The notes under the pieces are model-generated. The model saw only the letters and a list, made by a program, of their open reading frames with translations. It had not been told where the DNA came from and searched no databases. From Oxalobacter sp. (GTDB taxonomy: Bacteria > Pseudomonadota > Gammaproteobacteria > Burkholderiales > Burkholderiaceae_D), in contig JAHAYL010000058.1 of the NCBI GenBank assembly GCA_018384065.1, positions 1 through 46,416 on the forward strand: DNA of 46,416 bases, in the 5' to 3' direction. The stretch's first letter is position 1. Each line of letters begins with the position of its first letter. Shown one piece after another: positions 23,706 through 31,848 of this stretch. The translations under genes were made by a program, and so were the position numbers.

Positions 23706-26081
23706 TCATTTTTTCAGGACGCGCAGTCCATTGAACAGCACAATCAATGTGGTACCGATATCTGCAAAGACAGCCATCCACATACTTGCCATGCCTATCA
23801 ACGCCAAGGCAATGAACAGGACTTTGACACCCAAGGCAAAGACAATGTTCTGTGTCAGGATGCTGAAGGTATCTTTGGACAATTGGATCAGTTTCGGGAT
23901 GTTGCCCAGGTCATCGTTCATGATGACGATATCAGCAGCTTCCATCGCAATGTCGGTGCCCGCCTGTCCCATCGCAATACCGATATCCGCTGTCGCCAAT
24001 GCAGGCGCATCATTGATGCCATCACCCACCATCGCAACCAGAGCCTGTTGTCCCACACGGCTCCTCAGTGTGTGGACAGCTTCTGATTTATCCGTTGGCA
24101 ACAGTTGTGCCCTGACTTCAGTGATACAGGCCTCATGGGCAATCGTCTTGGCTGTCTCAGGATTGTCTCCTGTCAATAAGACAGTCTCTATGCCTAATTT
24201 ATTCAATAAGTTGACAGCATTTTTTGAAGTAGGTTTTATGCTGTCAGCGACAGCAAAGACTGCCAGGATATCTGTGCCTATAGCAAGTAATGTGGTGGTA
24301 TAGCCTTTTGCTGTATCAATAGCCAAATGTTTTTCAACATTTCCATCCAAAGGCAATCCGGCAGTAATCCAGCCAACGCTGCCGAGTTTCAGTTGATGCC
24401 CTTCTACTGTCGCACAGATCCCTTTCCCAGGCAGTTCCTGGAAACTGTCACAAGGCATATCAGACTGTGGGATTCCCATGGCGATGGCCTTTGAGACAGG
24501 ATGGTCTGAATGACCTGCCAATATTGAAGCCCATTTCAGGACATCGGCTTCAGCATACTGGTCTGTCAGGATACGGTAATGCTGGAGTTTCGGTTTCCCT
24601 TCTGTGATGGTTCCGGTCTTGTCCAACGCCAATAACCTGATTTTCCGGGCATATTCCAGGAAAACACCGCCTTTGATCAGGATGCCCTTCTGAACAGCGG
24701 CAGTCAGCCCACTGACCAGGGTTGCTGGTGTGGAGATGACCAGCGCACATGGGCAGGCAATCAGCAGAACTGCAAAAGCCCGGTAGCAGGACTCAAACCA
24801 GGAAATGCCTGTCAGGAATGGGGAGGCAACAGCAATACAGAGTGCGATGACAAACACAATCGGTGTGTATATGCTGGCGAACCGGTCTATGGATTGCTGG
24901 AAAGGCGCTTTGGCTTCCCTGGCTTCTTCAACAGCATGGACAATCCTTGCGGCAACGGTATCTGCTGCTGATGAAGTGACCTTGACCTGGAGGATGCTGT
25001 TCTGGTTCACCGTTCCCGCGAACACCTGGTCGCCATGCTGCTTGCTGACAGGGAGGCTCTCACCCGTCACGGCAGACTGATCCACAAGGCTATGGCCATC
25101 CTGCACGATGCCATCCAAAGGAATCCGTTGCCCCGGACGTATCCTGATCAAGGCATCGACAGGAATGTCTTTGACAGCCTGCTGTTCCCATTTTCCTTGG
25201 CTGAAGACTTCTGCTGAGTCCGGTGTCAGGTCAAGCAGTTTCTTGATGGCATTGTCTGCCCTGACAGCTGCCCTTCTTTCCAGCCATTCAGAAACGGCAA
25301 ACAATGACATGACCATTGCTGCTTCTGACCATTCGCCAATGAGGAAAGCACCTGTCACAGCAACCGTCATCAGTGCATTGATGTTCAGTTGCAGGCGGAA
25401 CAATGCGGCAATGCCTTTCCGGTAGGTCTGGTAACCTGCCAATCCAATGGCAATGACAGCCAGTCCCTTGCATCCAATACCAAAAAAAGAATATAGGCTG
25501 ATATCTGTGCAGAAAATCTCTATGATTTCAAGAATGCAGGCAATGGCAAGCGATAGCCACATCGGCCAGGTTGTCTCCTGGTCATACTGGGCATCTGACG
25601 GACTACCGGCAATCTGGATGTCAGCTTGATAACCGCCATGCCGTATTGCTGAAAGGCACTGCTGGACCGTTTCCGCATCGGCATCAATGCCAAGTTCCCT
25701 TTTTGCCAGCTGGAAATGAAGGGAGCGGATGCCCTGGATTTTGGCAAGGATTGAACGGATGTCATTCTCCTCAACTGGACAGTCCATTTCAGGAATCCTG
25801 AGGATGCTGATGCCGGCTGGCAAAGGTGACGTGCTGCTGCCCTCTTCGGTATGTTCATGGGCACAGGAACAGGTACCACAATGATGGGTATGCCCATGGT
25901 GGTGTCCGTGATGATGGTGGGCATGGTCATCATGCTCATGATGGCAGGCATGGTGGCTGCAATGTCCATCATGCCTGGTCCCGGTTCCTGCATCATGATG
26001 GCAGCAGCAGGCAACAGGCAGGTCAGGCTCATTCCCCTGATGTGCCGTATCCAGATGGTCTGCTTGATGATGTCCCTGCAT
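23706..26081 (-). CDS. Zn2+/Cd2+/Pb2+ P1B-type ATPase with His-rich N-terminus
   Basis: A 791-residue metal exporter. After the start comes ~75 residues very rich in His and Cys (HHHHGHHHGHTHHCGTCSC), then a heavy-metal domain with MDCPVEE, the ZntA/CadA-type metal site. The transport part has the CPC motif (IACPCALVISTPATL), phosphorylation DKTGTITEG, GHSDHPVSK, GDGINDAPALA and an Asp in the last helix (FADIGTT), fitting P1B-2 Zn/Cd/Pb specificity. It pumps metal out of the cytoplasm. The frame extends to 26234, but the MerR-type promoter lies within that extension, so ATG 26081, downstream of it, is the likely start. Confidence 0.9.
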   Translation of the reverse strand: MQGHHQADHLDTAHQGNEPDLPVACCCHHDAGTGTRHDGHCSHHACHHEHDDHAHHHHGHHHGHTHHCGTCSCAHEHTEEGSSTSPLPAGISILRIPEMDCPVEENDIRSILAKIQGIRSLHFQLAKRELGIDADAETVQQCLSAIRHGGYQADIQIAGSPSDAQYDQETTWPMWLSLAIACILEIIEIFCTDISLYSFFGIGCKGLAVIAIGLAGYQTYRKGIAALFRLQLNINALMTVAVTGAFLIGEWSEAAMVMSLFAVSEWLERRAAVRADNAIKKLLDLTPDSAEVFSQGKWEQQAVKDIPVDALIRIRPGQRIPLDGIVQDGHSLVDQSAVTGESLPVSKQHGDQVFAGTVNQNSILQVKVTSSAADTVAARIVHAVEEAREAKAPFQQSIDRFASIYTPIVFVIALCIAVASPFLTGISWFESCYRAFAVLLIACPCALVISTPATLVSGLTAAVQKGILIKGGVFLEYARKIRLLALDKTGTITEGKPKLQHYRILTDQYAEADVLKWASILAGHSDHPVSKAIAMGIPQSDMPCDSFQELPGKGICATVEGHQLKLGSVGWITAGLPLDGNVEKHLAIDTAKGYTTTLLAIGTDILAVFAVADSIKPTSKNAVNLLNKLGIETVLLTGDNPETAKTIAHEACITEVRAQLLPTDKSEAVHTLRSRVGQQALVAMVGDGINDAPALATADIGIAMGQAGTDIAMEAADIVIMNDDLGNIPKLIQLSKDTFSILTQNIVFALGVKVLFIALALIGMASMWMAVFADIGTTLIVLFNGLRVLKK

Positions 26082-26118
26082 CGCCTGTTCCAGTTGTCCC
26101 AAGTATTGATTCCAGCCT

Positions 26119-26149
26119 ATTAAAAACCTTATAGTTGCTATAAAGTCAA
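26119..26149 (-). promoter_or_regulatory. MerR-type promoter/operator for the metal ATPase
   Basis: On the minus strand, TTGACT (26149-26144) and TTTAAT (26124-26119) are 19 bases apart, the lengthened spacer typical of MerR-controlled promoters. Between and over them lies the dyad CCTTATAG-TTG-CTATAAAG (26127-26145), 7 of 8 positions matched. The regulator gene is transcribed the other way. A plus-strand promoter TTGATT 26106-26111 with TTATAG 26129-26134 overlaps the same operator, allowing self-control of the regulator. Confidence 0.82.
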
Positions 26150-26187
26150 TGATGAGTCCACACAGAAGGATGGTTAAGGCAAGGATC

Positions 26188-26676
26188 ATGAAAATCGGGG
26201 ACCTGGCGAAAAAGAGCGGCTTACAGACAGGCACAATCCGCTATTACGAGAAAGCAGGATTGATTCCAGAACCTGAACGGAGCAACAGCAATTACCGGCG
26301 TTATTCAGAATCGCATATCGAGCGGCTGAGGTTCATCCAGCACTGCCGGTTGCTGGACATGTCGTTGGATGAGATACGGCTGCTGCTGGATTACCGTGAC
26401 TTTCCGGAAGCCAACTGTTCAAAGGTCAATGACTTGATTGATGAGCATATCGGTCATGTCACACAGCGGATTGATGAGCTCAGGCTGTTGGAAACCCAGC
26501 TCAGGGATCTCCGCAGCCGTTGTACAGAAGCAGCCGGTATCAATGACTGCGGTATCCTGAATGCCCTTTCCTGCCCAGCTTTTTCACCTGAAAAAGTAAC
26601 CGCACAGGCTGACTGTGTGCATATCCACCATACACATGGGCATAAGAGAAGCCCGAAGGTACCTGACAGGGAATAA
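26188..26676 (+). CDS. cadR: CadR-like MerR-family metal regulator
   Basis: A 162-residue MerR regulator. The helix-turn-helix is MKIGDLAKKSGLQTGTIRYYEKAGLIPEP (written in part here), followed by the long dimer helix. The metal ligands fit CadR: Cys77, Cys112 and Cys121, close to the Cys77/112/119 set of Pseudomonas CadR. The tail contains HIHHTHGHKR, a His-rich end also seen in CadR. It should activate the divergent ATPase gene on binding Cd, Pb or Zn. ATG 26188 gives the conserved N-terminus; an upstream ATG at 26149 lies in the operator and is rejected. Confidence 0.9.
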   Translation: MKIGDLAKKSGLQTGTIRYYEKAGLIPEPERSNSNYRRYSESHIERLRFIQHCRLLDMSLDEIRLLLDYRDFPEANCSKVNDLIDEHIGHVTQRIDELRLLETQLRDLRSRCTEAAGINDCGILNALSCPAFSPEKVTAQADCVHIHHTHGHKRSPKVPDRE

Positions 26677-26709
26677 AGACATTTTTAAATTGGTTCAAGG
26701 AAGCGTTTT

Positions 26710-27150
26710 ATGGAATCTGAAATCGTATCGCAGGCAAAAGCATCTGCCCAAGAAGCAGGGCTGCCCTATGCCGGTGACCTGACGCCGCAACAGGCGTGGC
26801 AGCTGGTTCAGAATGGGAAAGCGGTCATTGTCGATGTCAGGACACCGGAAGAATACCATCTGGTAGGACATGTCCCTGACAGCCAGCTTGTCCCTTGGCA
26901 ATCCGGCAGCCCTGCCGCCCTTAATCCCCTGTTTGTCCCCGAAATGGAAAGACGCTTTCCAAAGGACGCTGTCCTGCTCCTGCTCTGCCGGGGGGCAAGG
27001 CGTTCAGTCAAGGCAGCCATTGCCTTGAAACAGGCTGGATTTGAATCCGCATTGAATATCCTTGAAGGCTTTGAAGGGAAAGCAGATGATTCTGGCCAAC
27101 GGGGACATATCAATGGCTGGATGTTCCACAATCTGCCTTGGGTGCGTTGA
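26710..27150 (+). CDS. Rhodanese-domain protein
   Basis: A 146-residue single-domain rhodanese-like protein. VIVDVRTPEEYHLVGHVPDS and the active-site loop CRGARRS with Cys93 are clear; the six-residue loop fits a sulfurtransferase, not a phosphatase. The C-terminal GHINGWMFHNLPW is typical of proteobacterial relatives. It would carry persulfide sulfur. An AAGGA ribosome site lies upstream. It starts 33 bases after the metal regulator gene and may share its transcript; it converges with radA with a 5-base gap. Confidence 0.87.
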   Translation: MESEIVSQAKASAQEAGLPYAGDLTPQQAWQLVQNGKAVIVDVRTPEEYHLVGHVPDSQLVPWQSGSPAALNPLFVPEMERRFPKDAVLLLLCRGARRSVKAAIALKQAGFESALNILEGFEGKADDSGQRGHINGWMFHNLPWVR

Positions 27151-27155
27151 TACGC

Positions 27156-28526
27156 CTAAAGTTCCCTGATTCTGGCAAACGCTTCCTCGATGCGTTCGAC
27201 ACCGATGATTTCCAGTCCCTTCACACCTTGACGGGTCATGTTTGACTTGGGGATCAATGCTGTGGTGAATCCCAGTTTCACAGCCTCTTTCAGGCGTTCC
27301 TGTCCCCTGGGTGCAGGACGGATTTCACCAGCCAGCCCGACTTCGCCAAAGACAATCAGGCCTTTCGGCAGTGGTTTGTTCCGCAGGGATGAATAGATTG
27401 CCAGGAGCACGGCGAGGTCTGCCGCCGGTTCACTGATTTTTACGCCACCGACAGCGTTGATGAAGACATCCTGGTCGTAGGCAGCGATATTCGCATGGCG
27501 GTGCATGACAGCCAGCAGCATCGCCAGCCGGTTCTGTTCAAGTCCCACAGACAGCCGTTTCGCATTGGGCGTTGGGGAAGTATCCACAAGGGCCTGTATC
27601 TCGACCAGCAAAGGCCGCATGCCTTCCAGGGTCGCCATGACACAGGACCCGGCAATCTGCTGGTCATGGCGTGTCAGGAACAATGCTGACGGATTGGAAA
27701 CGCCTTTCAAGCCTTTATCAGTCATTGCGAAGACCCCCAGTTCATTGATGGCACCGAAACGGTTCTTGAAAGCCCTGATCAGGCGGAAACTGGAATGGGT
27801 ATCCCCTTCAAAATAAAGGACAGTATCAACAATATGTTCCAATACACGCGGTCCTGCCAAAGCCCCTTCTTTTGTGACATGGCCGACCATGATGATGGTT
27901 GTACCGGAAACCTTCGCATATCGGGTGAGCTGGGCGGCGCATTCCCTGACCTGGGCGACAGAGCCAGGCGCAGAAGTCAGGGCATCAGAATAAATGGTCT
28001 GGATGGAATCAATGACAGCAATCTGGGGTCTCTGGGAATCGAGGGTATCCAGGATTTTTTCCAGTTGGATTTCTGCCTGCATCTGGAGGTCCTGCGCCTG
28101 GAGTCCCAGGCGTTTTGCCCGTAAGGCAACCTGTGGGCCGGATTCCTCGCCACTGACATAGAGCACCTTCTGGGTCGATGAAAGATTGACCAATGCCTGG
28201 AGCAGCAAGGTCGATTTGCCGATACCAGGGTCGCCGCCAATCAGGACAACACCACCGGGAACCAATCCACCGCCCAGCACCCTGTCGAACTCGCCGATTC
28301 CAGAGATGATCCGGGGAACATCCACTGCATCGATATCTGACAGGGAAAGCACCGGGGAAGTCTGGGTGATGCCGGAACGTCTGGCTGAAAACCGGTTCCC
28401 AGAGGAAGTTACCGGCTCTGTCTCAACCAGGGTGTTCCATTCTCCGCATGACAGGCATTTGCCAGACCATTTGGCACTGATGCTGCCACAGGCACTGCAG
28501 GTGTATTGACTCTTTGCTTTTGCCAT
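27156..28526 (-). CDS. radA: DNA repair protein RadA
   Basis: A 456-residue RadA. It has the N-terminal four-Cys zinc finger (CSACGSISAKWSGKCLSCG), a RecA-like ATPase with Walker A GGDPGIGKSTLL, the RadA-specific KNRFG motif, and a C-terminal Lon-protease-like domain (GGVKISEPAADLAVLLAI, FGEVGLAGEIRP). It acts as a helicase-like branch migration factor in recombination. It follows alr by 33 bases on the same strand; the lplT/alr/radA neighbourhood is common in Burkholderiales, as far as I recall. Confidence 0.96.
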   Translation of the reverse strand: MAKAKSQYTCSACGSISAKWSGKCLSCGEWNTLVETEPVTSSGNRFSARRSGITQTSPVLSLSDIDAVDVPRIISGIGEFDRVLGGGLVPGGVVLIGGDPGIGKSTLLLQALVNLSSTQKVLYVSGEESGPQVALRAKRLGLQAQDLQMQAEIQLEKILDTLDSQRPQIAVIDSIQTIYSDALTSAPGSVAQVRECAAQLTRYAKVSGTTIIMVGHVTKEGALAGPRVLEHIVDTVLYFEGDTHSSFRLIRAFKNRFGAINELGVFAMTDKGLKGVSNPSALFLTRHDQQIAGSCVMATLEGMRPLLVEIQALVDTSPTPNAKRLSVGLEQNRLAMLLAVMHRHANIAAYDQDVFINAVGGVKISEPAADLAVLLAIYSSLRNKPLPKGLIVFGEVGLAGEIRPAPRGQERLKEAVKLGFTTALIPKSNMTRQGVKGLEIIGVERIEEAFARIREL

Positions 28527-28559
28527 GATGTCCGCCTGTTGCCTGTCCGGTGGAAGGAA

Positions 28560-29639
28560 TCAGTCCTTTTCAATGATCTGGGGACGGCTGGTCAGCGCAC
28601 ACATCAATTCATAACCGACCGTCCCTGCTGCGACAGCCACATCCTCAATCGGCAGTTCCTTGCCCCAGAGGTTGACCTTGCTGCCGAGATGCGCATTCCT
28701 GACCGGGGTCAGGTCAACAGTCAGCATATCCATCGAGACACGTCCAACAAGCCGGGTCCTGACACCATCGACAATGACCGGTGTCCCTTCAGGGGCGACC
28801 CGTGGATATCCATCAGCATAACCGCAGGCAACCACCCCGATGGTCATATCGGTTTCTGCCGTGAAAAGGCTGCCATAACCGACAGAATCCCCCTTCTTGA
28901 TGTGCTGGATCTGGATGATTTCGCTGTCCAATGACATGGCGGCGGCCAATCCGTATTCTTCAGCGGTCTTCCCGCCTGGTGTACCACCATAGAGCATGAT
29001 GCCCGGACGGACCCAGTCTGTCCGGATGTCCGGGTGCAGGAGGATTGCCGCAGAATTGGACAGGTTCCTGTCACCAGGCAGGCCATCTGTTGCCATATCA
29101 AAACGGCGCAGCTGTTCCCTGACTGGAACCTTTGGATGGTCCGGGTCTTCAGAGTTTGCGAAATGTGTCATGAAAGAGATGCTCTTCACATGGGGAATCC
29201 TGCTGACCCGTTCATAGGCAGCCCGGTATTCTGAAGGCAGGTATCCCAAACGGTTCATGCCGGTGTTCATCTTCAGATGGACATTGACGGGTTTTGGCAG
29301 CTTGGCTTTTTCCAGCATCGCCATCTGTTCATCATTTGCGACAGCAAAGGAGATTCCGTTTTCAGCCAGTTCAGGCAGTTCATCCGCCTTGAAAAAACCT
29401 TCCAGCAGGAGGATTGGCTTTTTCCATCCGTTTTTCCGCAGGTTGATGGCGCGGTCGATTTCAATCAGAGCCAGACCATCTGCATCGGAAAAAGCACGGA
29501 CAGCCCTTTCAAGACCATGGCCATAGGCGTCTGCCTTGACGACAGCCCATGCTTTTGCGCTGGGAACAGATGACCGGACAACAGAGAAATTATGCCGCAT
29601 TGCACTGATATCGATTGTGGCTGTCAGAGGTCTTGTCAT
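28560..29639 (-). CDS. alr: Alanine racemase
   Basis: A 359-residue PLP enzyme interconverting L- and D-alanine for peptidoglycan. The PLP lysine is Lys35 in VVKADAYGHG; the second catalytic base region is SVGYGSLF, and GRVSMDMLTVD is conserved. The frame runs up to 29696, but ATG 29639 gives the family N-terminus and has GGAAA upstream. The gene is divergent from lplT and probably co-transcribed with radA. Confidence 0.95.
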   Translation of the reverse strand: MTRPLTATIDISAMRHNFSVVRSSVPSAKAWAVVKADAYGHGLERAVRAFSDADGLALIEIDRAINLRKNGWKKPILLLEGFFKADELPELAENGISFAVANDEQMAMLEKAKLPKPVNVHLKMNTGMNRLGYLPSEYRAAYERVSRIPHVKSISFMTHFANSEDPDHPKVPVREQLRRFDMATDGLPGDRNLSNSAAILLHPDIRTDWVRPGIMLYGGTPGGKTAEEYGLAAAMSLDSEIIQIQHIKKGDSVGYGSLFTAETDMTIGVVACGYADGYPRVAPEGTPVIVDGVRTRLVGRVSMDMLTVDLTPVRNAHLGSKVNLWGKELPIEDVAVAAGTVGYELMCALTSRPQIIEKD

Positions 29640-29671
29640 GGGATTTCCAGAATAAAGATAAAAAACATACC

Positions 29672-29691
29672 GGATGCCAAACCGGGCATCC
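29672..29691 (-). promoter_or_regulatory. Hairpin in the alr leader
   Basis: GGATGCC (29672-29678) pairs with GGCATCC (29685-29691) over a 6-base loop. On the alr strand it is followed after six bases by a run of six T (29665-29660), 20 bases before the alr start. It could be an attenuator or weak terminator in the alr leader. I see no leader peptide. Confidence 0.4.
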
Positions 29692-29858
29692 ATCAACAGT
29701 CTGGCATCTTACCGCCAACGTATCGGGTAAGCAATACGACTTCTGCCAGGATCTTTCCTGATCTGTAAAACCGGGGATAAACCTGCGAAAAAGTCCTTTG
29801 GCAATCGATTATGCAGTAAAATTAGAGGTTGCAGATTGATGGTTATGGAGACGTATGT

Positions 29859-31109
29859 GTGAATAAAGGCTTCTATTCGGTCATGGCCGCCGAGTTCTTT
29901 TCCTCTTTGGCTGACAATGCCCTCTTGATTGTTGCGATTGCAATCCTCGCGCAGATCAAGGCTCCTGACTGGATGACGCCCCTGCTCCGTCTTTTCTTTG
30001 TGATGGCATATGTCGGCTTGGCCGCTTTCGTCGGTGCTTTTGCCGATACCCTGCCGAAAGGCAAGGTGATGTTCATCACAAACACCATCAAATTCGTCGG
30101 TTGCACCCTGATTTTCATCGGTGTCCATCCTCTAGCCGCCTACGCGATTGTCGGTATCGGCGCAGCCGCCTATTCCCCTGCCAAGTACGGTATCCTGACT
30201 GAGCTGCTTCCAGCTGAGAAACTGGTCATTGCAAATGGCTGGATCGAGGGGTTGACAGTGACCTCCATCATCATGGGTACCGTGCTTGGCGGTACACTGA
30301 TCAACAGGCATGTTTCCGCATTCCTTCAGGCATACATCCCTTTTGCCTATACATCTGCCGCTGCGGCATTGATTGTGATTCTTGGCATCTATATCCTGGC
30401 AGCCCTGTTCAACCTGAGGATTCCGGATACAGGTGCCCGGTATGAGAAACAGCCAATCAACCCCATCAAACTGATCAAGAACTTTTCCGTCAGTTTCACG
30501 ACGCTTTGGAAAGACAAACTGGGGCAGATTTCACTGTCTGTCACCACCCTGTTCTGGGGCGCTGGGGCGACACTTCAGTTCATCGTGCTGAAATGGGCGC
30601 AGACAGCCCTGAAAATGACCTTGGACAAGGCAGCCTTCCTGCAAGGGATTGTGGCGGTCGGTGTTGCAGTCGGTGCAGTCTCTGCAGCGAAATTCATCAG
30701 GTTGAAAAGTTCGCTGAAAGTCATGCCCCTTGGGGTAGCCATGGGGCTGGTCATTATGATTATGACCCAGATCCATTCTGTCTGGGTGGCCTATCCTCTG
30801 TTGGTTGTCATCGGTGCTTTGGGTGGTTTCTTTGTGGTACCAATGAATGCCCTGCTCCAGCACCGTGGTCATGTCCTGCTGTCTGCAGGACATTCCATTG
30901 CCGTCCAGAACTTCAATGAGAACCTGTCCATCCTGACCATGCTTGGTGTCTATTCCCTGTTGGTCTCGCTGGACCTTTCCACCAATGCGGTGATTGTGAT
31001 TTTCGGCAGCCTTGTTGCTTCAGTGATGCTGCTCGTCATGCTGTGGCACCGCCGTAACCAGCAGATTCAGGATTCCCTGCACCTGATCGGTGAAGAAAAA
31101 CGTCATTGA
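29859..31109 (+). CDS. lplT: Lysophospholipid transporter LplT
   Basis: A 416-residue MFS protein with about 12 membrane helices. The N-terminus GFYSVMAAEFFSSLADNALL and the helix GFFVVPMNALLQHRG match LplT, which flips lysophospholipids inward across the inner membrane for re-acylation. I chose GTG 29859, which has TGGAG 8 bases upstream and begins at the conserved sequence; the frame continues to a TTG at 29829. No acyltransferase (Aas) gene is next to it, unlike in enterobacteria. Confidence 0.9.
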   Translation: MNKGFYSVMAAEFFSSLADNALLIVAIAILAQIKAPDWMTPLLRLFFVMAYVGLAAFVGAFADTLPKGKVMFITNTIKFVGCTLIFIGVHPLAAYAIVGIGAAAYSPAKYGILTELLPAEKLVIANGWIEGLTVTSIIMGTVLGGTLINRHVSAFLQAYIPFAYTSAAAALIVILGIYILAALFNLRIPDTGARYEKQPINPIKLIKNFSVSFTTLWKDKLGQISLSVTTLFWGAGATLQFIVLKWAQTALKMTLDKAAFLQGIVAVGVAVGAVSAAKFIRLKSSLKVMPLGVAMGLVIMIMTQIHSVWVAYPLLVVIGALGGFFVVPMNALLQHRGHVLLSAGHSIAVQNFNENLSILTMLGVYSLLVSLDLSTNAVIVIFGSLVASVMLLVMLWHRRNQQIQDSLHLIGEEKRH

Positions 31110-31138
31110 TTGCCGTTGTATTGACCTGATCAGTTTGC

Positions 31139-31495
31139 TTAGCCGATAAGGGCTTCTGCTGGAATTCCAAGACCTTTGTTAAGCCGTCGGATCATAGGCA
31201 GTGTCAAAGGGCGTTTTCCGCTGAATACCTCATAAACGCGGTTACTTTTCCCAATATAAGGTTCCATATCTTTGACAGTCAGTCCGGACTGTTCCATTCT
31301 GAAGCGGATGGCTTCAATCGGGTCTGGCGGAAGCACAGCATATTTTTCTGCCTCATATTTTTCGATGAGCATAAGGAGGATTTCAAAGGTATCTGCTTCG
31401 GGAGTCCCCGGTTGGGGCTCATTGTCAAAAAAAACTTCTGCTGCTTTTAAGGCAGTTTGATAGTCTTTTTCATTCCGTATCAACTTCAGTTCCAT
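31139..31495 (-). CDS. higA: HigA-type antitoxin (module 1)
   Basis: A 118-residue XRE-type antitoxin of the COG5499 HigA group. The N-terminal ~60 residues have the typical YQTALKAAEVFFD pattern with PGTPEADTFEILLMLIEKYE; the helix-turn-helix is in the C-terminal half (GLTVKDMEPYIGKSNRVYEVFSG). ATG 31495 has GAGG eight bases upstream; a TTG at 31501 overlaps the toxin stop. It should neutralise the toxin encoded just before it and repress the shared promoter. Confidence 0.88.
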   Translation of the reverse strand: MELKLIRNEKDYQTALKAAEVFFDNEPQPGTPEADTFEILLMLIEKYEAEKYAVLPPDPIEAIRFRMEQSGLTVKDMEPYIGKSNRVYEVFSGKRPLTLPMIRRLNKGLGIPAEALIG

Positions 31496-31497
31496 TT

Positions 31498-31803
31498 TCA
31501 ATGCCTCATCTCGATTGTTGCTGCATCGGTTCTGTCATATTCTCTATGAGTACCAATAAACTTGATATAGACTGCACCAAAATTGTAAGCGATGGAAACA
31601 ACCAGTCTGTATTGATTGCCTTTGATATTGAAAACAACCCGATTGTTTTCCAAAAAACTTGCAGATGCATAACAGTCTTTGATGTCTTGCGGTGTTTTCC
31701 ATGAAGCTTTTGAAGCTTCTGCATACCAAGCTTTCAAAGGTTGCTCTGCATCAGGATGCTTTTCATAGAAAGCTATCAGGTTCCTTTTGGCAATCACTCT
31801 CAT
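31498..31803 (-). CDS. higB: HigB-type mRNA interferase toxin (module 1)
   Basis: A 101-residue toxin of the COG4680 HigB group in the RelE superfamily. Segments ASFLENNRVVFNIKGNQYRLVV and VYIKFIGTHREYD form the conserved strands and the basic/aromatic catalytic end. Toxin-before-antitoxin order is the HigBA layout. No ribosome site precedes the ATG, and the predicted -10 box is only 9 bases upstream, so the mRNA may be leaderless. Confidence 0.88.
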   Translation of the reverse strand: MRVIAKRNLIAFYEKHPDAEQPLKAWYAEASKASWKTPQDIKDCYASASFLENNRVVFNIKGNQYRLVVSIAYNFGAVYIKFIGTHREYDRTDAATIEMRH

Positions 31804-31812
31804 AGTGATAAA

Positions 31813-31842
31813 ATGTTAGTCCCAATTTGGGACATATGTCAA
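31813..31842 (-). promoter_or_regulatory. higBA module 1 promoter with palindromic operator
   Basis: On the minus strand, TTGACA (31842-31837) and TAACAT (31818-31813) are 18 bases apart. The perfect 15-base palindrome GTCCCAA-T-TTGGGAC (31819-31833 on the plus strand) fills the spacer, an ideal repressor site for the HigA antitoxin. Confidence 0.8.
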
Positions 31843-31848
31843 TGGCTT

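Noticed and set aside
25520-26134. Met/Gly/His-rich frames opposite or shifted from the His-rich part of the ATPase gene
   Set aside because: They are produced by the repetitive CAT/CAC codons of the His-rich segment and have no start signals.
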